Made by a program: the position numbers and the translations under genes. DNA of 64,000 nucleotides from SXRF01 sp038043465. GTDB taxonomy: Bacteria > Pseudomonadota > Alphaproteobacteria > Rickettsiales > SXRF01. This document shows, one piece after another, positions 7,546 to 14,974 of the stretch. Every line of letters begins with the position of its first letter. The first letter of the stretch is position 1. Under the pieces are notes generated by a model that worked only from the letters and a program-made list of their open reading frames with translations, had not been told where the DNA came from and did no database searches. The DNA lies in contig JBBTBX010000006.1 in the NCBI GenBank assembly GCA_038043465.1, positions 124,001 through 188,000 on the forward strand, in the 5' to 3' direction.

Positions 7546-8646
7546 CTAAGCCAGATCGCCCTTCCAGCAAACGATACCGCCTGCAATATGCGCGACATTG
7601 GTGAAGCCCAGCGAAAGCAAGTGCGACGCTGCAGAAAAACTACGCATGCCATGCTGGCAATACACCACTACATCAGTACCGGAGGTGATGTCACCCACCG
7701 TATCTTTATCTCCCAGCAAAGTTCCAAGCGGAATATGGAGCGCGTCAGGAATTTTGCCCGATGCTAGTTCGTGTGCCTCGCGCACATCGATGAATATGGC
7801 TTTGCCGATGCGCGTTGCTGCTTCCTCTGCACTAATATTTTGCACACCAGACCCACCCCCGCAGCTTTCTGCTAAATCCTCCAAAACGATAGTATCAGGA
7901 TTCACCGAACACACCGGGCATGCGCGCCGTTTATGCACTTTCAGTAATTTCGTCTCCATGTTACGCGCATCCAGCATCCAAAGTTTGCCAAGAAGCGGCT
8001 CTAACCCCTTTTCTTTGCACCAATCCAGCCCCAGCAGCATTTTTATGGCCTCTAGTGCCTGCACCGTACCAGCGATTCCAGCCATAGCCCCGATCACACC
8101 AGCCTCCGCACAGTTGGGAATATGTCCACTTGGCGGTTTGGGATAAAGGCAACGGTAGCACGAACCATGCTCTGCCCAAAACACAGCAACCTGCGCCACA
8201 AACCCCAAGATAGAGCCATAAACAAGCGGCTTGCCGAATTTCACGCAAGCATCGTTTATCAAGAATTTACTGCTGAAATTGTCCGTGCCGTCGATCACGA
8301 CATCATAATTCTTAATCAGCGATTCCGCATTGGTGGCGGTCAGGCGCACGTGATGCGCTTCAATCTGGCAGATGCTATTCAGGGCAGAAAGTGCCGCATG
8401 ACCTGCTTGTGCTTTCGCTACTCCCTGATCGGCTTCTTTGAACAATACCTGCCGCTGCAAATTGCTGACATCCACTGTGTCATCGTCTACCAAGCCGATT
8501 CGACCAACCCCAGTCGCTGCCAGATATAGCAGCGCGGGCGAACCAAGCCCGCCTGCACCAATGCAGAGAACCGAAGCCTCGGCGAGGCGTTTTTGTCCCT
8601 CAATTCCAAGTTCGGGTAGCGCGGTTTGTCTAGCATATCTTAACAT
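7546..8646 (-). CDS. moeB: MoeB/ThiF-type adenylyltransferase with C-terminal rhodanese domain
   Basis: This enzyme adenylates the C-terminus of sulfur carriers such as MoaD. Residues 1 to about 245 form the E1-like domain with the ATP loop GAGGLGSPAL and NLQRQVLF. Two zinc CxxC pairs (CYRC and CPVC) are present. Residues about 270-366 form a rhodanese domain with active-site loop YCQHGMRS, whose Cys could supply the persulfide sulfur. The length of 366 fits MoeBR proteins. It is divergent from a TauE permease across a perfect FNR box. A ThiF role in thiamine synthesis cannot be excluded, but MoaD upstream favours Moco. Confidence 0.92.
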   Translation of the reverse strand: MLRYARQTALPELGIEGQKRLAEASVLCIGAGGLGSPALLYLAATGVGRIGLVDDDTVDVSNLQRQVLFKEADQGVAKAQAGHAALSALNSICQIEAHHVRLTATNAESLIKNYDVVIDGTDNFSSKFLINDACVKFGKPLVYGSILGFVAQVAVFWAEHGSCYRCLYPKPPSGHIPNCAEAGVIGAMAGIAGTVQALEAIKMLLGLDWCKEKGLEPLLGKLWMLDARNMETKLLKVHKRRACPVCSVNPDTIVLEDLAESCGGGSGVQNISAEEAATRIGKAIFIDVREAHELASGKIPDALHIPLGTLLGDKDTVGDITSGTDVVVYCQHGMRSFSAASHLLSLGFTNVAHIAGGIVCWKGDLA

Positions 8647-8681
8647 GTGCGAAGCATAAGATATGCAGCTACCCCATGTGG

Positions 8682-8695
8682 TTGATACAGATCAA
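8682..8695. promoter_or_regulatory. FNR/Dnr-type operator between moeB and tauE
   Basis: TTGATACAGATCAA is a perfect TTGAT-N4-ATCAA box in the 98-base gap between the moeB start (8646) and the permease start (8745). Its centre is about 42 bases from moeB and 56 from the permease gene, so either or both may be regulated. Confidence 0.82.
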
Positions 8696-8744
8696 TCTCT
8701 CAGAAATAGTCACATTATAACTATAGCCGATACAAGGAATACTT

Positions 8745-9488
8745 ATGCCCATTGATGAACCCGCATTAACAGTCCTGATTTTTATCGCTGCCACGCTGTA
8801 TTCTTCGGTGGGACATGCAGGCGCATCTGGCTATCTCGCGGCGATGGCTTTGTTTGGCATCGCTCCAGAAACTATGCGCCCTGCCGCACTTGCGCTGAAT
8901 GTTCTGGTAGCTTCGCTTGCGACATTTCGCTTCACACGCGCCGGTCAGAACGATCTTAAACTACTCTTACCTTTTGTTATTGCCTCCATCCCCGCCGCAT
9001 TTATCGGAGGCATGATCCATATACCACCTGCCTTTTATAAGCCTTTGATTGGCATCATACTACTACTCTCGGCATTTCAACTTTTACGTACAGCTAGAAC
9101 ATCCAAACAAAAAGATCGGAAGATGCAACGACCTCCGCTTGCAGCGTCACTGGCAACAGGCGCAGGACTTGGCTTGCTTGCAGGGCTAAGCGGCACAGGT
9201 GGCGGAATCTTCCTTAGCCCGCTGCTGTTATTCATGGGCTGGGCACCAACGCGCAATGTGTCAGGAATTGCAGCCAGCTTTATTCTTGTTAATTCTATTG
9301 CGGGATTGCTTGGGAATATGTCTTCGCTTCAGGCTCTGCCACCCACACTTCCGGTATGGGCAGGCGCAGTGCTGCTGGGCGGACTAATTGGCACGCAGCT
9401 CGGCACACGCACCCTTACCATCCCAGGCATCCGCATCATGCTGGCACTGGTATTAGTGATTGCGGGCGGAAAGATGCTGCTCACCTAG
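8745..9488 (+). CDS. TauE/SafE family membrane permease
   Basis: The 247-residue integral membrane protein has about eight hydrophobic segments in two halves. The Gly-rich motifs SSVGHAGASGYLAAMALFG at the N-terminus and GLLAGLSGTGGGIFLSPLLL in the middle mark the two TauE/SafE repeats. The family exports sulfite, sulfonates or other small anions. The substrate cannot be read from sequence. An FNR box upstream suggests induction at low oxygen with the nearby respiratory genes. Confidence 0.85.
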   Translation: MPIDEPALTVLIFIAATLYSSVGHAGASGYLAAMALFGIAPETMRPAALALNVLVASLATFRFTRAGQNDLKLLLPFVIASIPAAFIGGMIHIPPAFYKPLIGIILLLSAFQLLRTARTSKQKDRKMQRPPLAASLATGAGLGLLAGLSGTGGGIFLSPLLLFMGWAPTRNVSGIAASFILVNSIAGLLGNMSSLQALPPTLPVWAGAVLLGGLIGTQLGTRTLTIPGIRIMLALVLVIAGGKMLLT

Positions 9489-9524
9489 AGATAATACTAT
9501 CCACTAATGACCTGCTTGACCAAC

Positions 9525-9695
9525 CCCCTTGTTCCCTGCTTTATCCGCACACCATTCCCTGCTATAAATTTTAGGGAACTTTTGAGAAAACGACGACTGA
9601 GCCTGTAGTATAAAGCGATAAAATATACTGGAAAAATAGATATCACTGCTATCTCTTGTATTTTCCCTGTAAATCTACTGATAACAGGGAATTAC
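9525..9695. repeat. Intergenic cluster of TTCCCTG/CAGGGAA words
   Basis: Within the 510-base gap after the permease gene, TTCCCTG occurs at 9532 and 9555 and an inverted pair TTCCCTGT (9663-9670) and ACAGGGAA (9684-9691) flanks 13 bases. I recall similar words from non-coding segments spread among unrelated proteobacteria, but cannot name the element. No gene is seen here. Confidence 0.4.
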
Positions 9696-9761
9696 TGATG
9701 GCAAAGAGATCAACCTAATATTGCTCCACCAATTTTTCTTATATTACAGCATATTAGATAT

Positions 9762-9905
9762 GTGTCGCGTGTGTCGCCTACCCGCCTCTTCCTCCACCAT
9801 GTCACCAGCTTTACGTACCCAGTGATGCACCAGCTGAAACAGCACGCCAAGAACTCTGCCAATTGAACGAAATCCTACATTGTTCAGATACTTTTCCACT
9901 CTTCC
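9762..9905 (-). pseudogene. Relic of an IS1-type InsA transposase helix-turn-helix
   Basis: Translating the minus strand from about 9896 gives EKYLNNVGFRSIGRVLGV then VHHWVRKAGDMVEEE. This matches the helix-turn-helix part of IS1-family InsA-like proteins. There is no start codon in a sensible place and no rest of the transposase, so this is a decayed fragment. It lies upstream of the second Crp/Fnr gene. The bases between it and 9999 hold no recognised feature. Confidence 0.65.
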
Positions 9906-9998
9906 ATAATTAATTATATGCTTTCAGCTAGCTGTTGCTGGAATATTGGTATAAAAAACATCAGTTGTTTTGACTAACAAGATTCTTATGAAACACCT

Positions 9999-10724
9999 AT
10001 GGAACTAAAATTATCACCCTTACCATTGCTTGCCGCACATCCTCTTTTTGATAAAAACCCAGAGTTTTGGCAGCAGGTTGCGCAATATATAAAAACCAAG
10101 CGTTTCGATAAAGATGATGTGGTGGTGCATCACGGTGATGCAGCGGGTAGTCTGTGGCTAGTACTTTCCGGCTGGGTAAAGCTCACGCGGCAGACGCCCG
10201 ATGGCAAAGAAAGCATCATAGGTCTGTGCACTGGGGGTGATGTGTTTGGCGAGGCGGCATTGTTCCAACATGCCAACTATCCTTATACCGCCGAGATAGT
10301 GAGTAGCAGTGCAGAGCTAGTTTCTATTCCATCCACAACGATTCGCACTCTGATTGCCAAAGAACCTAAGCTTTCCGCCCATGTGATGTCTTTGCTTAAT
10401 GACCGGACTTCACAAGCACGGCTTAAACTCGAACACATGACGACAATGTCTGCAGCGCAGCGGCTTGGGTGCTTTCTGTTGCGTCTGTGCCATACGCAGG
10501 CGAATGGCTCCAAGACCATTGAAATACCGGTGGAAAAACATATTCTCGCGGCGTATTTGGGTATGAAACCAGAAACGCTTTCGCGCAGCCAACAGCAATT
10601 AAAGCCATTGGGAATCAGTGTTGCAGGTCATGGTATTACCATCGGTCATATCGAGAAACTACGCGAATTTGTGTGCAATAGCTGCTCCGAATCAGGCAGT
10701 TGCGATGCGGAAACGGCAAGTTAA
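9999..10724 (+). CDS. Crp/Fnr-family transcription regulator (Dnr-like)
   Basis: The 241 residues are the usual size. Residues about 15-130 form the cyclic-nucleotide-binding-type barrel (GWVKLTRQTPDG, GDVFGEAALF). Residues about 165-215 form the Crp HTH with AAYLGMKPETLSR, almost the same recognition helix as in the NIT-Crp protein. The N-terminal Cys cluster of FNR is missing, but the tail has Cys 226, 229 and 235. A Dnr/NnrR-like or redox-sensing regulator of the FNR boxes nearby is inferred. No FNR box is visible in its own promoter. Confidence 0.88.
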   Translation: MELKLSPLPLLAAHPLFDKNPEFWQQVAQYIKTKRFDKDDVVVHHGDAAGSLWLVLSGWVKLTRQTPDGKESIIGLCTGGDVFGEAALFQHANYPYTAEIVSSSAELVSIPSTTIRTLIAKEPKLSAHVMSLLNDRTSQARLKLEHMTTMSAAQRLGCFLLRLCHTQANGSKTIEIPVEKHILAAYLGMKPETLSRSQQQLKPLGISVAGHGITIGHIEKLREFVCNSCSESGSCDAETAS

Positions 10725-11140
10725 GCCGCAAAAATTCCTTCAAGTGCGTATGTCAGATTGACCAGTGGCAGGGGCTGCTTGAACCATGCAGGCAACAGCG
10801 GATACTCAATCTCAGCCACAATATGGCGCATGGCGGGAGCGGGTAGTGATGCATGAATCCATGCAATATCGTTGCTGCTGCCGATGATGACAAGCTGGTC
10901 AAACGCATGGGCATTTTCGGCTTTATCCATCGATTTTTGGAAAGCATCCAGTGACGAAAAAACGATCTGGTTATCTTGTAGTTTGGGCGAAAACGAACCT
11001 TGTGGGGTTTTTTCAAATAATGAAATCATCCCCTCACAGGCAGCCACCACCCAAGTTTTTGGCACAGCACCACACAAGCTGCTCTTGCATTTGCCTGAGC
11101 AGGCTTTCGTTTTGATGGGCAAGATGTTGCAGTCAGACAT
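10721..11140 (-). CDS. Hypothetical protein, possibly host-attachment-protein-like
   Basis: The protein has 139 residues with a Cys-rich N-terminus (Cys 4, 14, 18 and 23). A core KTWVVAACEGMISLFEK and FDQLVIIGSSNDIAWIHASL weakly resembles the host attachment / peptide-release-factor-like family found in many proteobacteria. I cannot assign a function. Its stop overlaps that of the Crp/Fnr gene (convergent), and it sits two bases downstream of ompW on the same strand direction, so it may be read from the ompW promoter or its own. Confidence 0.55.
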   Translation of the reverse strand: MSDCNILPIKTKACSGKCKSSLCGAVPKTWVVAACEGMISLFEKTPQGSFSPKLQDNQIVFSSLDAFQKSMDKAENAHAFDQLVIIGSSNDIAWIHASLPAPAMRHIVAEIEYPLLPAWFKQPLPLVNLTYALEGIFAA

Positions 11141-11142
11141 AG

Positions 11143-11751
11143 CTAGAACTTATAACCAATGCCTACACCGATCAACCACGGATCGATATCCACATCGGCT
11201 GTTACTGTACCGTTGCTAAATTTAACATCGGTGCTGATGAAGACTTTTTTCACATCTACGTTAAAGTACCAATTGTCTTGGATAGGAACATCCACACCCG
11301 CTTGCAACGCAGCACCAAAGCTATCATCATATTTAGCATTCACCAAAGCACCAGGCTTCTCATCATAAAAATGCGTGTAGTTTACACCCACTCCCAGATA
11401 GGGTTTTGCAAATGAAAAATCGGTGAAGTGATATTGTAGCGTGAGTGTCGGTGGCAACAACCATGAACTTCCGGCATCAATACCGCTGCTGGTGGTGACA
11501 TCATGCGGTGTCACTGCTGCAATCAGCTCAGCCGAAATATTTGGCGTAAAGAAGTATGTAAAATCAAGCTCTGGCACCACACTGTCATTGATTCTTACGG
11601 AGTCGCCATTTGAAACACGTCCATCCTCATCAGCTAAAACTCCGAGTGCCCGTGCGCGGATCATGAAATCGCCCGCCTTAAAATCACCGGCTGCAAATAC
11701 AGGACTAGAAAGTGTAAGCATTGCTGCAGTGGTTAGAAGAATTTTTTTCAT
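11143..11751 (-). CDS. ompW: OmpW family outer-membrane beta-barrel protein
   Basis: A 20-residue signal peptide (MKKILLTTAAMLTLSSPVFA) is followed by an eight-stranded barrel pattern of alternating residues. The C-terminus is GYKF, whose terminal Phe is needed for barrel assembly. FKAGDFMIRARALGVLADEDG and the PPTLTLQYHF segment are typical of OmpW. In enterobacteria OmpW is induced by FNR at low oxygen. A perfect FNR box lies 55 bases upstream here. The 202 residues are normal. Confidence 0.92.
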   Translation of the reverse strand: MKKILLTTAAMLTLSSPVFAAGDFKAGDFMIRARALGVLADEDGRVSNGDSVRINDSVVPELDFTYFFTPNISAELIAAVTPHDVTTSSGIDAGSSWLLPPTLTLQYHFTDFSFAKPYLGVGVNYTHFYDEKPGALVNAKYDDSFGAALQAGVDVPIQDNWYFNVDVKKVFISTDVKFSNGTVTADVDIDPWLIGVGIGYKF

Positions 11752-11805
11752 ACATGATCCTTTGTAATTATTGAGTTGAAACTAGCGGAAAAAACCACTC
11801 ATTCC

Positions 11806-11819
11806 TTGATTTGCATCAA
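11806..11819. promoter_or_regulatory. FNR/Dnr-type operator between ompW and ydcH-like gene
   Basis: TTGATTTGCATCAA is a perfect TTGAT-N4-ATCAA box between the divergent ompW (start 11751) and the YdcH-like gene (start 11877), about midway between them. The identical 14 bases occur upstream of the cco operon at 20382-20395. Confidence 0.82.
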
Positions 11820-11876
11820 GCACCCATACTTTTCTTTGGCTATATACTTTAAGGAAATCAACAAAGGAGAAAACAT

Positions 11877-12119
11877 ATGCCACTTGAGAATCACAGCCTA
11901 ATCAATGAATTTCCCGAAATGCGTGAACATATCCATCAGATGAAAACGTCAAATAATCATTTCGCACGTTTATTTGCCGAATATGACGCGGTGGAGCATG
12001 ATGTACATCGCATTGAATCGGGCGCAGAAGCCGCCAGCGATGAACGTCTAGAAGGACTAAAGAAACAGCGTCTACATTTGAAAGATGAGCTGTTTGGGTT
12101 GCTAAAAAAAGCAGCTTAG
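11877..12119 (+). CDS. YdcH/DUF465 family small protein
   Basis: This 80-residue helical, charged protein has HSLINEFPEMREHIHQMK at the start and a GLKKQRLHLKDELFGLL end, as in DUF465 (YdcH). The function of the family is unknown. AAAGGAGAAA gives a clear ribosome-binding site. The FNR box upstream suggests low-oxygen expression. Its stop codon overlaps the ccoS stop on the other strand (TTAG). Confidence 0.85.
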   Translation: MPLENHSLINEFPEMREHIHQMKTSNNHFARLFAEYDAVEHDVHRIESGAEAASDERLEGLKKQRLHLKDELFGLLKKAA

Positions 12120-12265
12120 TTCTCTTCCTCATCGTCACGCAAAATTCGGTGCGGTGCGCCGTCTAAATCTTCAAACTGGCCGCTTTTCATCGCCCAGAAA
12201 AAGGCGACAAGTCCAACTAGACCAAGCGTCAGCGCGATGGGTATGAGGTAAAGCAGGATGTTCAT
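12116..12265 (-). CDS. ccoS: cbb3 oxidase maturation protein CcoS
   Basis: This 49-residue protein starts MNILLYLIPIALTLGLVGLV, a single membrane helix, followed by FFWAMKSGQFEDLDGAP. This is the conserved CcoS/FixS pattern. It is the last gene of the cco operon, 13 bases after ccoI. The family is needed for cofactor insertion into the CcoN subunit. It is too short for most automatic callers. Confidence 0.92.
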   Translation of the reverse strand: MNILLYLIPIALTLGLVGLVAFFWAMKSGQFEDLDGAPHRILRDDEEEN

Positions 12266-12278
12266 GATGACTCTCTTT

Positions 12279-14540
12279 CTACCGCGAAGATTTTAAGGGT
12301 TGGTGTGGTGGCTTAAAATCTTTGCGGTCACTAAAATTCAATCGCATTGCATTACCAATGACCAGCAGCGATGAGCTAGACATCGCAATGGCAGCAATCA
12401 GTGGCGTGACGTAACCAGCAACCGCTAGCGGAATCGCAATCACATTATAACCAATAGCAAGCAGGAAATTCTGGCGGATCAGTATTTGTGAGAATTTTGC
12501 AGTGTCTATAGTAGTGAGCACAGGTTGTAATTTATCACCCTGAAACACAATATCTGCCGCATTTTGAGTGATGTCCATCGCCGAAGCAGGAGACATAGAA
12601 ATAGTTGCTGAAGCAAGCGAGGGTGCATCATTCAACCCATCGCCCACCATCAACACATTCGCGCCACTTGCTTTCAATGCAGCAATTTTTTCTGCTTTCT
12701 CTACAGGTGTGAGTGCGCCCTGAAATGTTGCAATGCCAAGTGTTTCAGCGATTGTCTTCGTAACTTCCGGCCGATCACCAGAGAGTAGCAAAGTGTTGAT
12801 ACCTTGCCCATGCAGCGCAGCAATTATTTCTTTCGCATCTTCGCGGAGTTCATCGGCAAAGGTGAAACGCACTGGAGTTTTACCTTCTTCAGCAAGCCAG
12901 AGTTCCAATTCCTCCACCCGTAGGAGGGAGGTTAGGAGGGGGGCATTCTTGCCCAATTGCGAATTATCGAGCAAGCCCGCCCCCACCCCAACCCTCCCCC
13001 TGTGGGAGAGGGAGTTAACCCACTCCCTTTTCCCCAACCTCACCCCATCCACCTCCAGCCCTGAGCCTTGTATCTCGTGTACATTCGAACGTGGCGTGAT
13101 ATTCGGACACGCGCGCACAAGAGCCTGAGAAAGTGGATGCTTACTGTTGGCAGCAAGTGATGCTGCTAGCTCCAATTCACGAATCTCGAACCCTGAATCC
13201 TGTAACACTGGCTTACCAACAGTCAGCGTGCCTGTTTTATCAAAGACCGCATGGGTGATGGTGGCAAGACGCTCGAGTGCACTGCCGCTTTTCAGTAAAA
13301 TTCCAGAGCGCATCAACTTGCCGCTAGCGAGCACCTGCACCACAGGCACAGCAAGCCCCAGAGCGCATGGGCAGGTGATGATGAGCACTGTTGCCGCATA
13401 TAAAAGTGCCAACTGCCATTCGATAGTGCCAAACACCATCCAGCCGATAAATGTGGCAGCCGCAAGCGCGTGTACGGTAGGCGTGTACCACCCTGAAATA
13501 CGGTCAGCTAGTGTTACATATTTCGCCTGAGATTGCTCAGCGGTTTCCATCAATTTCACAATTTCCGAAAGCAGCGAACACTCGCCTGCCTTGGTGATGC
13601 GGATGGTGAGCGGGGAAGCCATATTCACCGTGCCAGCAAAGACTTTCGCGCCCACGCCCACGCGCGCGGGCAGAGTTTCACCTGTAATCAGGCTGGTATC
13701 AAGCTCCGATTCACCGCTCGTAATTTCGCCATCTGCCCCGATTTTTTCACCCACCGCAACCAGCAATGTCATACCTTCTTTTAATTCCGATAGTGGAACG
13801 GTTTCTTGCTTGCCATCTTTTACAATCGTCGAAAATCCCGTCATCATCTGCAACAAATCATGCGCCGCACTGCGCGCGCGGCCTTTGGCATGGGCTTCGA
13901 GATACCGCCCGATGAGCAGGAAAAATAGCAGCATAACGCCGGAATCAAAATAGGAATGCCGCCCGAATGTCGCAGTTTCGTAAATGCTCATCAATGTGGC
14001 GAGAATCACCGCCACGGAAATAGGCACATCCATATTCGTTTTGCGCTGCGAAAGGGCTTTCCACGCTGATTTGTAAAATGGCAAGCCTGAGTAGGCGATG
14101 GCTGGAATGGCAATGGCAGCTTGCACCCAGTGGAAAAATGTGCGCGTGGCCTCGCCCATTTGCACCGTATCGCTGCTCCAGAGTGGCACGGAAAACAGCA
14201 TCAGATTGCCGCTGGCAAATCCCGCTACCGCGAGGCAGCGCAGCAAAAATTTCTCTTCTTTCTTTTCGGAGGTTTCAGCTGTGGCGGGGTCAAACGGCAC
14301 TGCGCGGTAACCCATACCGTTAATAAGACTCACCCACTCATCACCAAGTTCCACCGCACCTTTCCACGCAACGCGCAGACGCTTGGTGGAAAGGTTGAGA
14401 CGTGCATTTTCAACTGCTTCTTGCTTTTTTAGGGCATTTTCAATGATAGCAACACATGATGGACAGTGCATACCATCCACCAGAAGATTGAGGCTGTATG
14501 TGCCATCGGATTCGTTAGTGATGAAGGGTTTGGCGGTCAT
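12279..14540 (-). CDS. ccoI: Copper-translocating P-type ATPase CcoI/FixI
   Basis: This inner-membrane ATPase supplies copper for cbb3 oxidase assembly. The N-terminal metal-binding domain has GMHCPSC near residue 25, the transport site is CPC (ITCPCALGLAV) near 388, the phosphorylation motif DKTGTLTVG is near 432, and the hinge is VGDGLNDAPSL near 630. The length of 753 is a little long. Residues about 505-541 (SLSHRGRVGVG to LLRVEE) break the nucleotide-binding domain between GKREW and ELWLAEEGKTPVRF, and look repeat-derived. The start ATG overlaps the ccoH stop. Confidence 0.94.
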   Translation of the reverse strand: MTAKPFITNESDGTYSLNLLVDGMHCPSCVAIIENALKKQEAVENARLNLSTKRLRVAWKGAVELGDEWVSLINGMGYRAVPFDPATAETSEKKEEKFLLRCLAVAGFASGNLMLFSVPLWSSDTVQMGEATRTFFHWVQAAIAIPAIAYSGLPFYKSAWKALSQRKTNMDVPISVAVILATLMSIYETATFGRHSYFDSGVMLLFFLLIGRYLEAHAKGRARSAAHDLLQMMTGFSTIVKDGKQETVPLSELKEGMTLLVAVGEKIGADGEITSGESELDTSLITGETLPARVGVGAKVFAGTVNMASPLTIRITKAGECSLLSEIVKLMETAEQSQAKYVTLADRISGWYTPTVHALAAATFIGWMVFGTIEWQLALLYAATVLIITCPCALGLAVPVVQVLASGKLMRSGILLKSGSALERLATITHAVFDKTGTLTVGKPVLQDSGFEIRELELAASLAANSKHPLSQALVRACPNITPRSNVHEIQGSGLEVDGVRLGKREWVNSLSHRGRVGVGAGLLDNSQLGKNAPLLTSLLRVEELELWLAEEGKTPVRFTFADELREDAKEIIAALHGQGINTLLLSGDRPEVTKTIAETLGIATFQGALTPVEKAEKIAALKASGANVLMVGDGLNDAPSLASATISMSPASAMDITQNAADIVFQGDKLQPVLTTIDTAKFSQILIRQNFLLAIGYNVIAIPLAVAGYVTPLIAAIAMSSSSLLVIGNAMRLNFSDRKDFKPPHQPLKSSR
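12916..13025 (-). repeat. In-frame repeat inside ccoI (family C)
   Basis: The plus strand reads CCCCCACCCCAACCCTCCCC at 12980-12999, followed by CTGTGGGAGAGGGAG. Nearly the same 20-base word occurs in the intergenic repeat at 44601-44620, and a related GGGAGAGGGA word is at 42855-42868. On the coding strand it gives LSHRGRVGVG without a frameshift, within a stretch absent from typical CcoI proteins. Confidence 0.65.
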
Positions 14541-14974
14541 TCAACAACAATCCGTTTCGATTGCTGAAAATTTTTATCCCCCACCACCGCATCCACCCGC
14601 ACATGCCAGATGCCCTTGGCAGAGAACGTGACGGGCGTTTGTTCGCCTTGTAATTCAACCGAAAAATCTATACCCGATTGTGTGGGGCGGGTGAATGTAG
14701 CTTTGGCGTTGTCGGGGGTGATGGTAGTGCCGTTTTTGTCTTTGAGTATGAAAACTATCAAGTCATCGGCATAGCGAATCTCACCTTGCCACCCCAATGC
14801 TGCTTGTGCATTTTCAGCTTCTACCACCTGATTATATGCCAGCCCTTTTTCATACGGATGATCGGTCACCGTGCCACTATGCGTGCGGATGGCAAGCGTC
14901 ATCATCACCGCATTCACCGCAGCGATAAAGCCGAAAAATGCAATGAAATACCATGCTACGCGCTTTCCCGTCAT
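14537..14974 (-). CDS. ccoH: CcoH/FixH family cbb3 assembly protein
   Basis: This 145-residue membrane-anchored protein starts MTGKRVAWYFIAFFGFIAAVNAVMMTLA, one membrane helix with the Asn-Ala-Val typical of FixH. The periplasmic part contains GLAYNQVVEAENAQAALGW, also a family hallmark. It is needed for stable assembly of cbb3 oxidase. Its ends overlap both ccoG (upstream) and ccoI (downstream) by four bases. Confidence 0.9.
   Translation of the reverse strand: MTGKRVAWYFIAFFGFIAAVNAVMMTLAIRTHSGTVTDHPYEKGLAYNQVVEAENAQAALGWQGEIRYADDLIVFILKDKNGTTITPDNAKATFTRPTQSGIDFSVELQGEQTPVTFSAKGIWHVRVDAVVGDKNFQQSKRIVVE

Noticed and set aside
9900..9998. FNR box upstream of the second Crp/Fnr gene
   Set aside because: GTTGTTTTGACTAAC has some symmetry but does not fit TTGAT-N4-ATCAA.
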